Shown piece after piece: positions 38,428 to 47,282 of a stretch of DNA of 49,421 nucleotides. This DNA is from Desulfoarculaceae bacterium. Lineage in GTDB: Bacteria; Desulfobacterota; Desulfobulbia; Desulfobulbales; Desulfocapsaceae. The notes beneath the pieces were generated by a model that was not told the origin of the DNA, searched no databases, and worked only from the letters and a program-made list of their open reading frames with translations. Each line of letters opens with the position of its first letter. The first letter of the stretch is position 1. The DNA lies in contig JAHYIV010000019.1 in assembly GCA_019429465.1 (NCBI GenBank), positions 1-49,421 on the forward strand. The letters are read 5' to 3'. The position numbers and the translations under genes are program-made.

Positions 38428-40329
38428 TCATCCCCTAGGCAAAATCGAGGCACTGGCCTGGGGCGTGTATTCGGGAATCACCCGGCCCAGTTCCCCCTTG
38501 ATCCCCTCCCCGTCATGGACTACGGCCAACTCCTTAAGATTGTCCAGCGAGGCCCGCAGGTATTCCAGGGAGGCGCCCTGGCCGCGCAGCACCATGATCT
38601 TCTCGTGACCGGTGGCCACGATTCCCTCGCCCTCGGTGATCAGCTCCTCGTACATCTTCTCCCCCGGCCTTAAGCCCGTATAGATGATCTCGATCTCGGT
38701 ATCCGGCTCCTTGCCGCAGAGTTTGATCAGATCGCGGGCCATCTGGCCGATCCGCACCGGCGTTCCCATCTCGAGGATGAAGATCTCCCCGCCCTCGCCC
38801 ATGGATGCGGCCTGGAGAATCAGCTGGCTGGCCTCCTCGATGGACATGAAGTAGCGGGTCATATCCGGGTCGGTGACGGTGACCGGGCCGCCCAGCTCGA
38901 TCTGCCGCTTGAACAGGGGAATGACCGATCCCGAGGAACCGATGACATTGCCGAAGCGCACCGCCATGAACCGGGTTCCGCCACCTGCCGACTCGACCTG
39001 CTCGCAGAAGCCCTGCATGAGGAGCTCGGTCATCCGCTTGGTGGCACCCATGACATTGGTGGGCCGCACCGCCTTGTCGGTGGAGATCAGGACGAAGCGC
39101 TCCACCCCATGGCGCACAGAAACCTCCATCAACCGTTTGGCGGCAAAGATATTATTGTACACGCCCTCCCAGGGGTTGCGCTCGACCATGGGCACATGCT
39201 TGTAGGCCGCCGCATGAAAGACCACCGTCGGCTGATAGTGTCCAAACAGCGACTCCAGCAAGCCTTTGTCCTGCACCTTGCCCAGCACGGGCACATACCG
39301 GTTGAAGTCATGTTCGTGGAGCAGCTCCATCTCGATCTTGTACAGGTTCTCCTCACCGGCGTCCATGAGGATGAGGTTGGCTGGGTGAAAGCGGATAATC
39401 TGACGGCAGAGCTCGGAGCCGATGGAACCCCCGGCGCCGGTGACCAGCACCGTCTTTCCTCCCAGGATGCCGCTGATCTCTTCCAGCTCAAGGCGCACCG
39501 GCGGCCGCCCCAGGAGATCCTTAAGTGAAACATCGCGGATGGCCTTGATGGAGACCTTGTCGCTGATCAGCTCCCCCAGGCCCGGCAGGGTCTTGAAGGG
39601 GATCCCGCAGGTCCGGCAGAGCTCAACAATCCGCTGCATCTGATCCCGGGTGGCCGAGGGAATGGCAATGAGGATCTCCTGGGCCTTGACCTTAAAGGCA
39701 TACTCGGCCAGATCGCCAATGGGGCCGAGGACCGGAATGCCGTGGATCTGCTGACCGATCTTGGCACTACGATCATCGAGAAAGCCGGCCACCATATAGG
39801 GCAGGCCCTTGTTGTCATTGATCTCCCGGGTCAGTTTCTCGGCCGCATCGCCGGCGCCGATGATGAGCAGACGCTTGCGGCGCTGCCGCCTGCCGGGATC
39901 CTCTCCGAAAAAAGGAAGACAGAAAGTAGTCTGACAGGCGAGCCTGAGGCTGACACGGAACCCGCCGATAAAGAGGAAGGTCAAGAGGGCATCGAGGACA
40001 AAGACCGAGCGGGAAAATCCTTCAAAACGATTGAGCAGCAGGATAGCGCCCAGGGCAATAAAGCCGGAAACCACACAGGCCTTGAAGAGATTCAGCAGAT
40101 CCGCCAGGGAGGTGTAGCGCCACATACCGCGGTACACCCCGAACAGATGAAAGACCAGCAGCTTGGCGGGAAGTAAAAAAACGAGAACGGCAGAGATGCT
40201 GTCCCACTGATCGCGGGGCACGACACCGTCAAAACGGATAACATAAGCCAGCAGATGGGCGGCAACCAGCAGCAGCAGGTCAACCCCGAGTATGAACCAA
40301 AAATTCTTTTTTCGCAGCTGGTATTTCAT
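38428..40329 (-). CDS. Membrane-bound nucleotide-sugar 4,6-dehydratase, CapD/FlaA1/PglF type
   Basis: About 633 aa. Four N-terminal membrane helices (such as FWFILGVDLLLLVAAHLLAY) are followed by a first Rossmann-like domain (RLLIIGAGDAAEKL). The second is a catalytic SDR domain with VLVTGAGGSIGSELC. The catalytic segment STDKAVRPTNVMGATKR has Met where classical SDRs have Tyr, as in PglF/WbpM-type UDP-GlcNAc 4,6-dehydratases. These start the synthesis of diaminobacillosamine-type sugars for glycans or O-antigen. The ATG at 40329 with GGAAA upstream is preferred to a start 99 nt earlier. No other glycan genes are in the window, so it is isolated. Confidence 0.92.
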   Translation of the reverse strand: MKYQLRKKNFWFILGVDLLLLVAAHLLAYVIRFDGVVPRDQWDSISAVLVFLLPAKLLVFHLFGVYRGMWRYTSLADLLNLFKACVVSGFIALGAILLLNRFEGFSRSVFVLDALLTFLFIGGFRVSLRLACQTTFCLPFFGEDPGRRQRRKRLLIIGAGDAAEKLTREINDNKGLPYMVAGFLDDRSAKIGQQIHGIPVLGPIGDLAEYAFKVKAQEILIAIPSATRDQMQRIVELCRTCGIPFKTLPGLGELISDKVSIKAIRDVSLKDLLGRPPVRLELEEISGILGGKTVLVTGAGGSIGSELCRQIIRFHPANLILMDAGEENLYKIEMELLHEHDFNRYVPVLGKVQDKGLLESLFGHYQPTVVFHAAAYKHVPMVERNPWEGVYNNIFAAKRLMEVSVRHGVERFVLISTDKAVRPTNVMGATKRMTELLMQGFCEQVESAGGGTRFMAVRFGNVIGSSGSVIPLFKRQIELGGPVTVTDPDMTRYFMSIEEASQLILQAASMGEGGEIFILEMGTPVRIGQMARDLIKLCGKEPDTEIEIIYTGLRPGEKMYEELITEGEGIVATGHEKIMVLRGQGASLEYLRASLDNLKELAVVHDGEGIKGELGRVIPEYTPQASASILPRG

Positions 40330-40549
40330 ACAATTTCCAGTAGTTTTTTTGATAGTTAGTCCAGAGGCTCCCCTCGCGCCAATTTCATTGCCGGGGAAAA
40401 GAGTCCAGTGAAGAAGAGAACTCGACAAACAGCCCTGGAGACCAAATCGTTATAGTTGATCCACCTGACGTTTCACCGAACCATAGATATACAATTTTTC
40501 ACTTTTTATCATGGAAATTCCACCGCCATGATTACCGGCCGGTTAATTC

Positions 40550-40748
40550 GCTGGCGCTCGCAAAGACGGACAGGCCATGGTAGCCAGGATCTCCCGGGTT
40601 ACCATGGCCGTCACTGCGAGGCGCGCCAGCAACGCGGCAGTCCAGGGGTGTGCGGCCATGGTCGCCAATACCTCCCCCCTTACTTCACCCCTCTTGGCAC
40701 AGACCAGCCGCATCCTCTGGATTGCTTCGCTGCCGCTCGCAAAGACGG
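40550..40748. repeat. CCGTCACTGCGAG element, long form, with upstream half copy
   Basis: A full 141-bp copy occupies 40608-40748, and a right-end fragment (GGCGCTCGCAAAGACGG) precedes it at 40553-40569. Its right end stops 4 nt before the abiEii stop codon on the minus strand. The short interval 40330-40549 shows no gene. Confidence 0.85.
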
Positions 40749-40752
40749 CAGC

Positions 40753-41652
40753 TTACATCTTGAAGTTGAATGGCCTGGGGGGTGTATTCTTAAGCGATTG
40801 AGTTGCTTTTTCACACTCGGCGGAGATAACATCGATCAGATAGGTCCAGAACGCTTCCTTTTCAATGGTTTGCTCAACGATGCGGACAGGCAGAAATCGC
40901 CTCATTTCTTGAATAAAATCATGACGCAACGAAGGATCGCGTTGTAATTTTGCTTTGCGTTCATTCAACAAATCCAGAAATTCAGCCGTATCTCGATGTC
41001 GATCAAGGATCTTGTTCGGGAGCAGAGTCAGCGCCGCTTCGACTCCTTGCTGTTTAAGCCAGCCGATATCCCAAAGATCACGATTTTTTAAGCGGTTTGC
41101 CCGTAACGCCAGGGCCACAAGTTTATCCACCAGGATTTCTTCACGACTCTGTGCCTGAATGATCAGACCGGAAGTCCCCATCTCAACGCCATAATGGTTG
41201 CGCAGCATCATCGGTCGCGGGTCATAACTGGGTATGGTACAGATATCGATATTGATTTTTTGTGAGGCTGCCGCGTGCTCTTCCGGGCGGGTGACAACTT
41301 TTATCTTCCAGGTATCGACATTCCCCGTTTCCTTCCGCGGTGCCCCCACCGTAACCTTCAGCCCATACTTCGCTTCCAGCCTGCCTACGAGTACAGCAGC
41401 CAATTCGTCCAAGGTCTCGCGGTTGAAGTCCTTTCCCCCGGTAAAATCCAGATCCTCACTCAGTCGATGCGAGCCGTAACAGGCCCGCAGGCAGGTGCCG
41501 CCAATAAAGGTCAGGGTCTCGAGAAGGCCGGCTATACTCATTTCCCGAAGAATATCGTGATGAAGGAGTTCTTTCTCAACCACCACACGCAACGGTGCAA
41601 GCTCGGATTTGTTTTTCATTGCCTCAAGGACAAGTCGATCAAATAAGTTCAT
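40753..41652 (-). CDS. abiEii: AbiEii/AbiGii-type nucleotidyltransferase toxin
   Basis: Toxin half of an AbiE (type IV) toxin-antitoxin or abortive infection pair. The nucleotidyltransferase signature FIGGTCLRACYG...RLSEDLDF (GG, S, DxD) is clear, followed by INIDIC with the third acid and EEILVDKLVALALR. At 299 aa it is full length. The ATG at 41652 has GGAG 8 nt upstream and overlaps abiEi by 14 nt; a GTG 9 nt earlier is less likely. Relatives add nucleotides to tRNA or otherwise use NTPs to stop growth. The repeat at 40608 begins 4 nt after the stop. Confidence 0.92.
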   Translation of the reverse strand: MNLFDRLVLEAMKNKSELAPLRVVVEKELLHHDILREMSIAGLLETLTFIGGTCLRACYGSHRLSEDLDFTGGKDFNRETLDELAAVLVGRLEAKYGLKVTVGAPRKETGNVDTWKIKVVTRPEEHAAASQKINIDICTIPSYDPRPMMLRNHYGVEMGTSGLIIQAQSREEILVDKLVALALRANRLKNRDLWDIGWLKQQGVEAALTLLPNKILDRHRDTAEFLDLLNERKAKLQRDPSLRHDFIQEMRRFLPVRIVEQTIEKEAFWTYLIDVISAECEKATQSLKNTPPRPFNFKM

Positions 41653-42187
41653 TGACGGCACTCCAGTCGATCAGATCGGTACTCCGTCTGGTGGCCACCA
41701 TATCCTTTATCGCCAGGGCAACGGAGGCCCGCCACAAACGACAAGCTGAATCGTAGATCAGATACTCTGTCAAATTCTCCGGCCGTTTCTTGGTGTGAAC
41801 AAACTCAATACGGCCAAAATCACCGCAATTGACGATATGACTGCGACCGGAAGACATCAGGGTGATCCAGTTTATAGGAATCTGCGAAATCACCCCGGCA
41901 TCACTTAATGCCGTCTCCAGACTGATATAATTAAACTCACCGGCCCGCAATCTCGCCGCCGCGTGAAAGAGCACCAGTCCACCGACATATTCCACCGCGG
42001 GATAGAGGTACAACCCGCGACAGATACGCTTCAGCAAACCATCCTTGACCCCTCTGCAGACCAAGGCCTTGAATCCGCCCAGACTTTGTTCGGGCATGGC
42101 GCCCTTCAAGTCGGCGAGGGAAAACAGATAATGTTCCTCATCCGCAAGCGCAGCGAGGATTTTGGCGAGTTGTTTGATTGGTTGCAC
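41639..42187 (-). CDS. abiEi: AbiEi-type antitoxin / transcriptional repressor
   Basis: Antitoxin partner, 182 aa. The N-terminal winged-helix region (YLFSLADLKGAM...LVCRGVKDGLLKRICRGLYLYP, given as parts) binds DNA in the family, and the C-terminal domain neutralises the toxin (FNYISLETALSDAGVI, RIEFVHTKKRPENLTEYLIYDS). The start is GTG 42187 with GGAG 7 nt before it; the same CTGGAGTGC word precedes both abi genes. An 8-bp inverted repeat just upstream fits autoregulation, as described for AbiEi proteins. Confidence 0.88.
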   Translation of the reverse strand: MQPIKQLAKILAALADEEHYLFSLADLKGAMPEQSLGGFKALVCRGVKDGLLKRICRGLYLYPAVEYVGGLVLFHAAARLRAGEFNYISLETALSDAGVISQIPINWITLMSSGRSHIVNCGDFGRIEFVHTKKRPENLTEYLIYDSACRLWRASVALAIKDMVATRRSTDLIDWSAVNELI

Positions 42188-42200
42188 AGAAGCACTCCAG

Positions 42201-42259
42201 TCTACATAAGATTACGATTAATACACCTTCATGTAGACCAAAGAACACAGAATGTCAAG
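42201..42259 (-). promoter_or_regulatory. Promoter region and palindromic operator of the abiE pair
   Basis: GTCTACAT (42201-42208) and ATGTAGAC (42232-42239) form a perfect 8-bp inverted repeat with a 23-nt spacer. TTGACA (minus strand, 42254-42259) is a consensus -35; the -10 is poor (TACATG) and would overlap the outer arm. Binding of AbiEi here would block transcription. Confidence 0.7.
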
Positions 42260-42319
42260 ACGAATGAGGCCAGGGTCACCAGGACCTTCTGGGTTATTTC
42301 ACCGCCCTTCGCCCCACCA

Positions 42320-42575
42320 CCGTCACTGCGAGGAGCGCCACCACCGTCACTGCGAGGCGCGCCAGCAACGCGGCAGTCCAGAAATGTGCGGCCAAGGACG
42401 GTGGTATTTCCTGGATTGCTTCGCTGCCGCTCGCAAAGACGGTGTCACTTGCCCCTTTCACTACACTTCCCCCACTACCGTCACTGCGAGGCGCGCAGCA
42501 ACGCGGCAGTCCAGAAATGTGCGGCCAAGGACGGTGGTATTTCCTGGATTGCTTCGCTGCCGCTCGCAAAGACGG
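42320..42575. repeat. Tandem CCGTCACTGCGAGG elements, short form
   Basis: Two 98-99-bp copies (42344-42442 and 42478-42575) share the inner segment ATGTGCGGCCAAGGACGGTGG. An extra left end lies at 42320-42341. The period is 134 bp including unique spacer. Confidence 0.88.
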
Positions 42576-43109
42576 ATGCACTAGCATCTTCTCAGCCATC
42601 CGTCACCACATCTGGTTCCCATGCGGCGCATGGGAACGAGGAGAAAGTAACCTGGATGGAGCGGCTGCGGAATCCCCGGCCGGTGGCGGTCTCTACCACG
42701 CCCTGCCCCGGATTCCATTGCATTTCATCCAGGCTACTTGCCTGATACTCTGATAGAGACGATTTACCCCCTCACTTACCCCCTCACTTACTCCCTCACC
42801 CTGCCCGAAGGTCACTCATACACCGCAGCCCATCTCTTCCACAGCAAAGATAATCTCCGGGTATGTCTCCAGTTCCTTGCGGGTACGGATAAAGCCGCTG
42901 GCGTCTTTCTCAATGTTTGTAACTATTAAGCATAACGGGGTGAGTCGGGCTTTAGCTCGAAAACAGGGGGTCGTAGCAAGCCCTGCGTCGGGTTGCAACC
43001 CGACCTACACATATAACATTTTGTTTTATTATATTTTTTATCAGGATATGAAGTTTATCGCGTAATCGAGACCAGTGATCCGTCCCTATTTCTATTACCT
43101 TCTCCCTGC
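42576..43109. other. Gene-poor interval with degraded coding remnant
   Basis: No intact gene. A minus-strand stretch 42816-42930 reads IEKDASGFIRTRKELETYP... and ends EEMGCGV before a TGA; it looks like the C-terminal remnant of a protein I cannot name. Also present: a 12-bp repeat TTACCCCCTCAC in three tandem copies (about 42769-42799), a hairpin with arms GTTCCCATGC/GCATGGGAAC near 42613-42637, and the TCGGGTTGCAACCCGA palindrome (42988-43003). Confidence 0.5.
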
Positions 43110-44423
43110 TCAAGCCACGTCCGGTCGTTGGTCTCCAATCGTCGAGACACAATAGAGTGGGAGGAATTGGAGTTTCTGGTCAGATAGTTTTTTGCTCGTA
43201 CCGCTATAAAGAACCAGTCCTTGCGGGCAATTATAATACTTTTCAAGCATAAGGCGCAGACTTCGCAGACTCCCGCCTGCTCCCGATTTAACCTCTACCG
43301 GGTAAATATTTCCTTGCCGGACAACGAGAAAATCAACCTCAGCACTACTGCCACGGGCCTCCCGTGCCCAATAAAATAACTCTGAACTATGCCAGGCCAG
43401 TAGTTCCTGGGCAACAAATTGTTCCGCCATTTTTCCACGGTAGATCGCCAGAAGGTTTTCCTGCTGCAATTCCAGTTCAACCGGCACCTGACAGAGTCTC
43501 TGCATAAGCCCTATGTCGAGCATGGATGCCTTGAATTTCTTTGGGTTGGCTTTTGCGCCTAACGGCAAACCACTTGGGTCACAGGCCGGAATTTTATGAA
43601 CGACCTTCGCCTTGACCAGCAGCTCAAACGCCTTACGATTCATCTGGCTTGAATACCCATCATTTAAACGTGTATATTTTAATTGTTCTCCAATACTTTT
43701 TGCCACGTTCAAAAAAACTGTGTCCAGGCAGATCGTATTGATATGAGGGGTGTATTTGGAAAAGTCATCGCGATACGAGTCCAGAATTTCTGATTGGACC
43801 TGAAAGGTTTCAACCATGGAACCGGTGTCACGATAGGTCTTGACACATTCAGGCATGCCGCCAACAAAGAAATAGCTCCGTAATTCCCTGAGGATGATTT
43901 CCTGGATAGACCCTGCAACGTTGTCCGGCTGCTCCAGAGTGTATTCGGCCATCTGCTCTTTATCCATTGCCAGCAGATATTCGTAAAATGTCATCGGATG
44001 CATGTGCAGATACTGCACGCGACCGACAGGAATGGATATCTCGCCAAAGGCAAATTCCAGCAATGACCCGGCGGCAATAACATGAAGTTCCGGCATCTCT
44101 TCATGAAAGTAGCGTAATGCCATGAGGGCGCGCGGACAGGCCTGGATCTCATCAAAGAAAAGAAGCGTCTCACCGGGTATGATTCGACCAGTGGTCAATT
44201 CCAGATGCTTCAGTATCGACTGAGGCTCAAGATTCCCGGAGAAATGAGGGTGCAGATCGCGGCGTTTTTCCAGATCTATTTTAACAAAGCTATGAAATTG
44301 CTTTGCCAGAACATTCTCGACAAGCCATGTTTTCCCAACCTGGCGAGCCCCACGAATTATCAGTGGTTTACGACGCGGCGAATCTTTCCAACCTGCAATC
44401 TGTTTTTCAGCCAATCGTTGCAT
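43110..44423 (-). CDS. AAA ATPase with DUF4143 domain (first copy)
   Basis: 437 aa. The Walker A loop GARQVGKT lies near residues 25-32, Walker B is LLFFDEIQAC, and sensor-like AAGSLLEFAF and MHPMTFYEYL are typical of this family. The C-terminal DUF4143 part contains DIGLMQRL, then EQFVAQELLAW and the nuclease-like SSAEVDFLV and YPVEVKSG (D, ExK arrangement). Function is unknown; the family is common in variable regions. AAGGGAG precedes the ATG. It is a single gene between repeat-rich intervals, beside the abiE pair. Confidence 0.9.
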   Translation of the reverse strand: MQRLAEKQIAGWKDSPRRKPLIIRGARQVGKTWLVENVLAKQFHSFVKIDLEKRRDLHPHFSGNLEPQSILKHLELTTGRIIPGETLLFFDEIQACPRALMALRYFHEEMPELHVIAAGSLLEFAFGEISIPVGRVQYLHMHPMTFYEYLLAMDKEQMAEYTLEQPDNVAGSIQEIILRELRSYFFVGGMPECVKTYRDTGSMVETFQVQSEILDSYRDDFSKYTPHINTICLDTVFLNVAKSIGEQLKYTRLNDGYSSQMNRKAFELLVKAKVVHKIPACDPSGLPLGAKANPKKFKASMLDIGLMQRLCQVPVELELQQENLLAIYRGKMAEQFVAQELLAWHSSELFYWAREARGSSAEVDFLVVRQGNIYPVEVKSGAGGSLRSLRLMLEKYYNCPQGLVLYSGTSKKLSDQKLQFLPLYCVSTIGDQRPDVA

Positions 44424-44477
44424 GCATGATTCTCCCTTGCTTCAGACTTGGTTGGTACAGAGTGTATAGCAAACTGC

Positions 44478-44612
44478 AACTAACCCCAATGAACGGGATA
44501 AGTGCCTTTCACGGCTTATTTTCTTACAAAAAGTAACTATCCAGCAAAGGGCAAAAAACTTGAAAAACCCTGGACAGTTACGCAAAAAACAAGAAAATAA
44601 GCTGTAATGCAC
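44478..44612. repeat. Palindromic repeat carrying a 49-bp palindromic insert
   Basis: The outer parts match the 80-bp repeat at 9341-9420 (AACTAACCCCAATGAACGGG at the left, AAGAAAATAAGC at the right). Between them lies 44533-44581, which begins GTAACTATCCAG and ends CTGGACAGTTACG, inverted ends with one mismatch in 12. The insert is absent from the other copy. Confidence 0.82.
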
Positions 44613-45160
44613 TAAATATTACGTCCGAGTAACATAAAAAGTCAAGGGTATTTCTACTATTCTAAAGTCAAAAGTCAAGGATATTTGTTTTCTTGTGGCA
44701 GGCTGAGTGAGAAATTGCGCCCCCTTTTCCGTTCCTTTTTTGTACTTTCATCAAATACCAACTTCGATAGGTGCCGCCGAGATCGTCAGCTCTCCGCAGC
44801 CATCACCACCACCACTACCCTGCACGTCTTCTCGATTTCTTCATACGTCAAGGTCCAGGGTGAACCAAAAACATCAAACTGGTCCCCCCTTCACCCTTCA
44901 CACCTCACTCCTCGCCCCCCGTCACTGCGAAGAGTCCCGCGACGCGGCACTCCAGAGACGAAAAGTATCCCGCCACAGGGGGAAATCCTTTTTTTCACCC
45001 CAAAGACATTCTTTACAATACCCACTTGAGGGGTGCAAAGATTTCGGGCCTTTATACTCTCTGTGTCTCTGTGTCTCTGTGGTGAACAGGAACCATGCAT
45101 CACATAGGCCATCTTATTTCACTGCTGTCCGGTTAACGAAATAGAAGAGGCCTGAATCGA
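44613..45160. other. Intergenic interval with repeat fragments
   Basis: No gene is supported. It contains AAAGTCAAGG direct repeats (44638-44690), a left half of the CCGTCACTGCGA element (44919-44960), and a CTCTGTGTCTCTGTG run (45060-45081) related to the palindrome at 27200. Confidence 0.5.
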
Positions 45161-45218
45161 GCCAAAGTTGTATAATGAGTTTACCGCTAAACCATTAACA
45201 ACAAAGGAGATTCAGGCC

Positions 45219-45368
45219 ATGGCTCATTGTAACACCAGTCGTTCCCTATTTGGCCATCTGCCCAACAATTTGATATCACTGGTGGCCGGTTTTATGTTTT
45301 TCCAGTGGCTATCCGGTGCTGATGGCGTCCCATCGCCACTTTTGTTGGCCAAACTGGCCGAAACATAG
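45219..45368 (+). pseudogene. Truncated transposase N-terminus
   Basis: AAGGAG lies 9 nt before an ATG that opens MAHCNTSRSLFGHL, a start reminiscent of IS4/IS1380-like transposases (MxxCNT). After about 15 residues the similarity ends and the frame closes at 50 codons. It is probably the 5' end of a decayed insertion sequence, cut by the neighbouring one. The family is uncertain. Confidence 0.4.
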
Positions 45369-45474
45369 TCGATTTTGTCGTTTTTGGGCAATACTACCCA
45401 TTGCAGCCGTCGGTGGAAGCCGACAGGCAGCTGATCTTTGACAAAGTATCCCCCCAGCCAGTTGCCGCTGCCTG

Positions 45475-46300
45475 TTATTCCAGTTGCCGCAAGGGCTTGC
45501 CCCGGCCGACCATGTGGAGCAGGATCGCCTCCATGGATGGACAGTCAAGGAGCTCGAATCGGCTTCTGATCCCCGACCAGAGTCGCCGTTTGCGTTTTCG
45601 GACAACCAGCGCCTCCCTGAACAGCGGGCAGCAGAGTTGCTGGACCTGGTCCACCAGAAAGGCCAGCACCGTCAGATAAACAAAGGCGGCGGAAAGGTGC
45701 TTTTTGCCCAGGCCATAGTTGTGGTCCAGGTTGTAGCCCTGGTTCTTCAGGGTGTTGAAGGTCTCATTTTCAATCCGCCACCTGGCCGGTGTTGAAAGCC
45801 TCATCCATCTGCTCGAAGAGATGACCATGATCTCCCGGCTTGGCCCCCAGGATGAAATGGTGACCGTCTTGGCGCAGATCCTCGATATGGGGGTGCGTTG
45901 GAGCTGAAACCATCTTCGATAACCACGCACTTGAGGTGAGGATGTTCCCGCCGGAAATCGGCCAGAAAGCGCCGGGCTGCCTTGCGCTCGCAATCCTGCT
46001 TCTTGCTGCCGTCCTGCTGCACAATCATCTCCGGGCAGAGCGGGATTACTTCCCGCTGGTCGGGATGAACGATGGCCGCCCCCAGCATCTGCTGGTAGTA
46101 TTCCACCTGCCCGTTACGCTTGCGCTTCTTGAGGCAGTATGGCGAGCCCACCTTCTCCGAGGAGTAGATACCGGTGCCGTCCAGGGCCAGCAGATAGTGG
46201 CCGTCCAAAGGGCATCGAAATTCAAGTGTTTACGCTGGCTGATTTTATCCTGACGACGGTTGGCGAGCTGCTTTTGGCGAATAATCTGGTGGAGATTCAT
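45475..46300 (-). pseudogene. Frameshifted DDE transposase
   Basis: Coding sequence of a DDE transposase spread over several minus-strand frames. It starts at ATG 46300 (after GGAGGT) with MNLHQIIRQKQLANRR, shifts near 46200 into LLALDGTGIYSSEKVGSPYC and VVIEDGFSSNAP, shifts near 45900 into DGHHFILGAKPGDH, and again near 45780 into RWRIENETFNTLKNQGYN. The candidate catalytic Asp, Asp and Glu (ALDGT, IEDGF, IENET) are all readable, so the sequence is decayed but not old. It looks like an ISNCY/IS4-like group. No clear terminal inverted repeats were located. Confidence 0.82.
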
Positions 46301-46550
46301 CGCGACCTCCTTGTGTTGTAGATAGTTGATTTTCCTACAAAAATCGCGATCACCCTCTTTGGGGCTTGTCAAGTTTAAAATCGCCTCCGGCGTTAATTTA
46401 TCATATTGTTTTAGCGTTATTGTTGCTTTATATCCATACCAGACAAACACGCTTGTCGAGGTACATCGTGCCATGGTTAAAAAGTTTACGAAAGACAGAA
46501 AATTACATAACGTAAAATCAACGAGTTATATCAAAACGGGAACTGCTGCA
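46301..46550. other. AT-rich interval upstream of the transposase remnant
   Basis: Low GC compared with the rest of the window and no supported gene. A minus-strand frame runs from 46474 into the transposase start, but its first part has no ribosome site. The outer end of the insertion sequence probably lies here. Confidence 0.4.
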
Positions 46551-46587
46551 TTGACATCCTCATTAATTAAAGTTAGATACTTATAAT
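46551..46587 (+). promoter_or_regulatory. Putative promoter of the rubredoxin gene
   Basis: TTGACA (46551-46556) is followed after 17 nt by TAGATA (46574-46579). A better -10 sequence TATAAT is at 46582-46587 but at a long spacing. The region is strongly AT-rich. Confidence 0.5.
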
Positions 46588-46631
46588 TATAATTCTTACT
46601 ACCAAGTTTACAACTCAGGGAGGATCAAACC

Positions 46632-46859
46632 ATGGCCAAGCCGGAAGAGATGTATCAGTGTCAAACCTCAAACTGCGGCTACGTTTATGACCCCGACCGG
46701 GGCGACCGTAAAGGCAAAATCCCCCCAGGAACCAAATTTGCAGACTTGCCCGAGGACTGGCGTTGTCCGATTTGCGGGGGCACCAAAAAATGCTTTCGTC
46801 CTTTGGCCGGGCCCGGCTCAACCAAGGAAGCCAAGTGTGAGCTGCCCAACGAAAACTAA
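46632..46859 (+). CDS. Rubredoxin with wide first cysteine loop
   Basis: 75 aa. Small electron carrier with one Fe(Cys)4 site. The rubredoxin signature is clear: CGYVYDPDRGD, IPPGTKFADLPEDWRCPICG. The first knuckle is C10-x4-C15 rather than CxxC, while the second is the normal CPIC. A 20-residue tail with two more cysteines follows. GGGAGG lies 8 nt before the ATG. It stands alone between a transposase remnant and palindromes. In anaerobes rubredoxins serve oxygen or superoxide detoxification; no partner is present to say which. Confidence 0.92.
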   Translation: MAKPEEMYQCQTSNCGYVYDPDRGDRKGKIPPGTKFADLPEDWRCPICGGTKKCFRPLAGPGSTKEAKCELPNEN

Positions 46860-46927
46860 CGAGCCGGCCTGACGAGTGCAGAAAACACTGCCCTCTAAAC
46901 CGGGCGGGGCCGAAACAGAGCCCGAAA

Positions 46928-46983
46928 CAGGGTCAGGTCTTGAAAAGTAAGCTTCCACTTTCATATTTCAAGACCTGACCCTG
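46928..46983. repeat. Palindrome with 18-bp perfect arms (GGGTCAGGTCTTGAAA type)
   Basis: CAGGGTCAGGTCTTGAAA (46928-46945) is perfectly complementary to 46966-46983, with a 20-nt loop. The arm sequence resembles palindromes found beside REP-associated (IS200-like) transposases, from memory. Confidence 0.85.
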
Positions 46984-47145
46984 ACTTTGCTCCTGACTTT
47001 GCTTGAGCAATCAGGCGATTTCTACTCATCACACTCCGGCTTGGCTCTGGTGGGGTTGTGTATGAATAAATACACCAACTTGGCCAAAATGGTGGGCCGG
47101 GAAGTCGGGGTGCTGGCATCGGGCACCTCTCATCCTGATTTGTGA

Positions 47146-47214
47146 AATTATTGGGGTCAGAGTAAATTTACTTTATTGATGAACAAGTTTATTTTTACTC
47201 TGACCCCAATAATT
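47146..47214. repeat. Palindrome with 21-bp perfect arms (GGGGTCAGAGTAAA type)
   Basis: The arms 47146-47166 and 47194-47214 are perfectly complementary around a 27-nt loop; the arm core is TTGGGGTCAGAGTAAA. It is a second palindrome of the kind mobilised by REP-associated transposases, 163 bp from the first. No such transposase gene is in the window. Confidence 0.87.
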
Positions 47215-47282
47215 CACGACACGAGCAAGGCATCACAGGACCACCCCTTGAACCTTGCGTCTTGAACCTTGAGCCTCCTCCC

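Noticed and set aside
42252-42753. Plus-strand frames around 100-260 codons
   Set aside because: They are composed of the dispersed CCGTCACTGCGAGG element and share its translated words with frames at 47262 and 49000.
44685-45144. 114- and 145-codon plus-strand frames
   Set aside because: They overlap each other in different frames, include a repeat fragment and have low-complexity translations.
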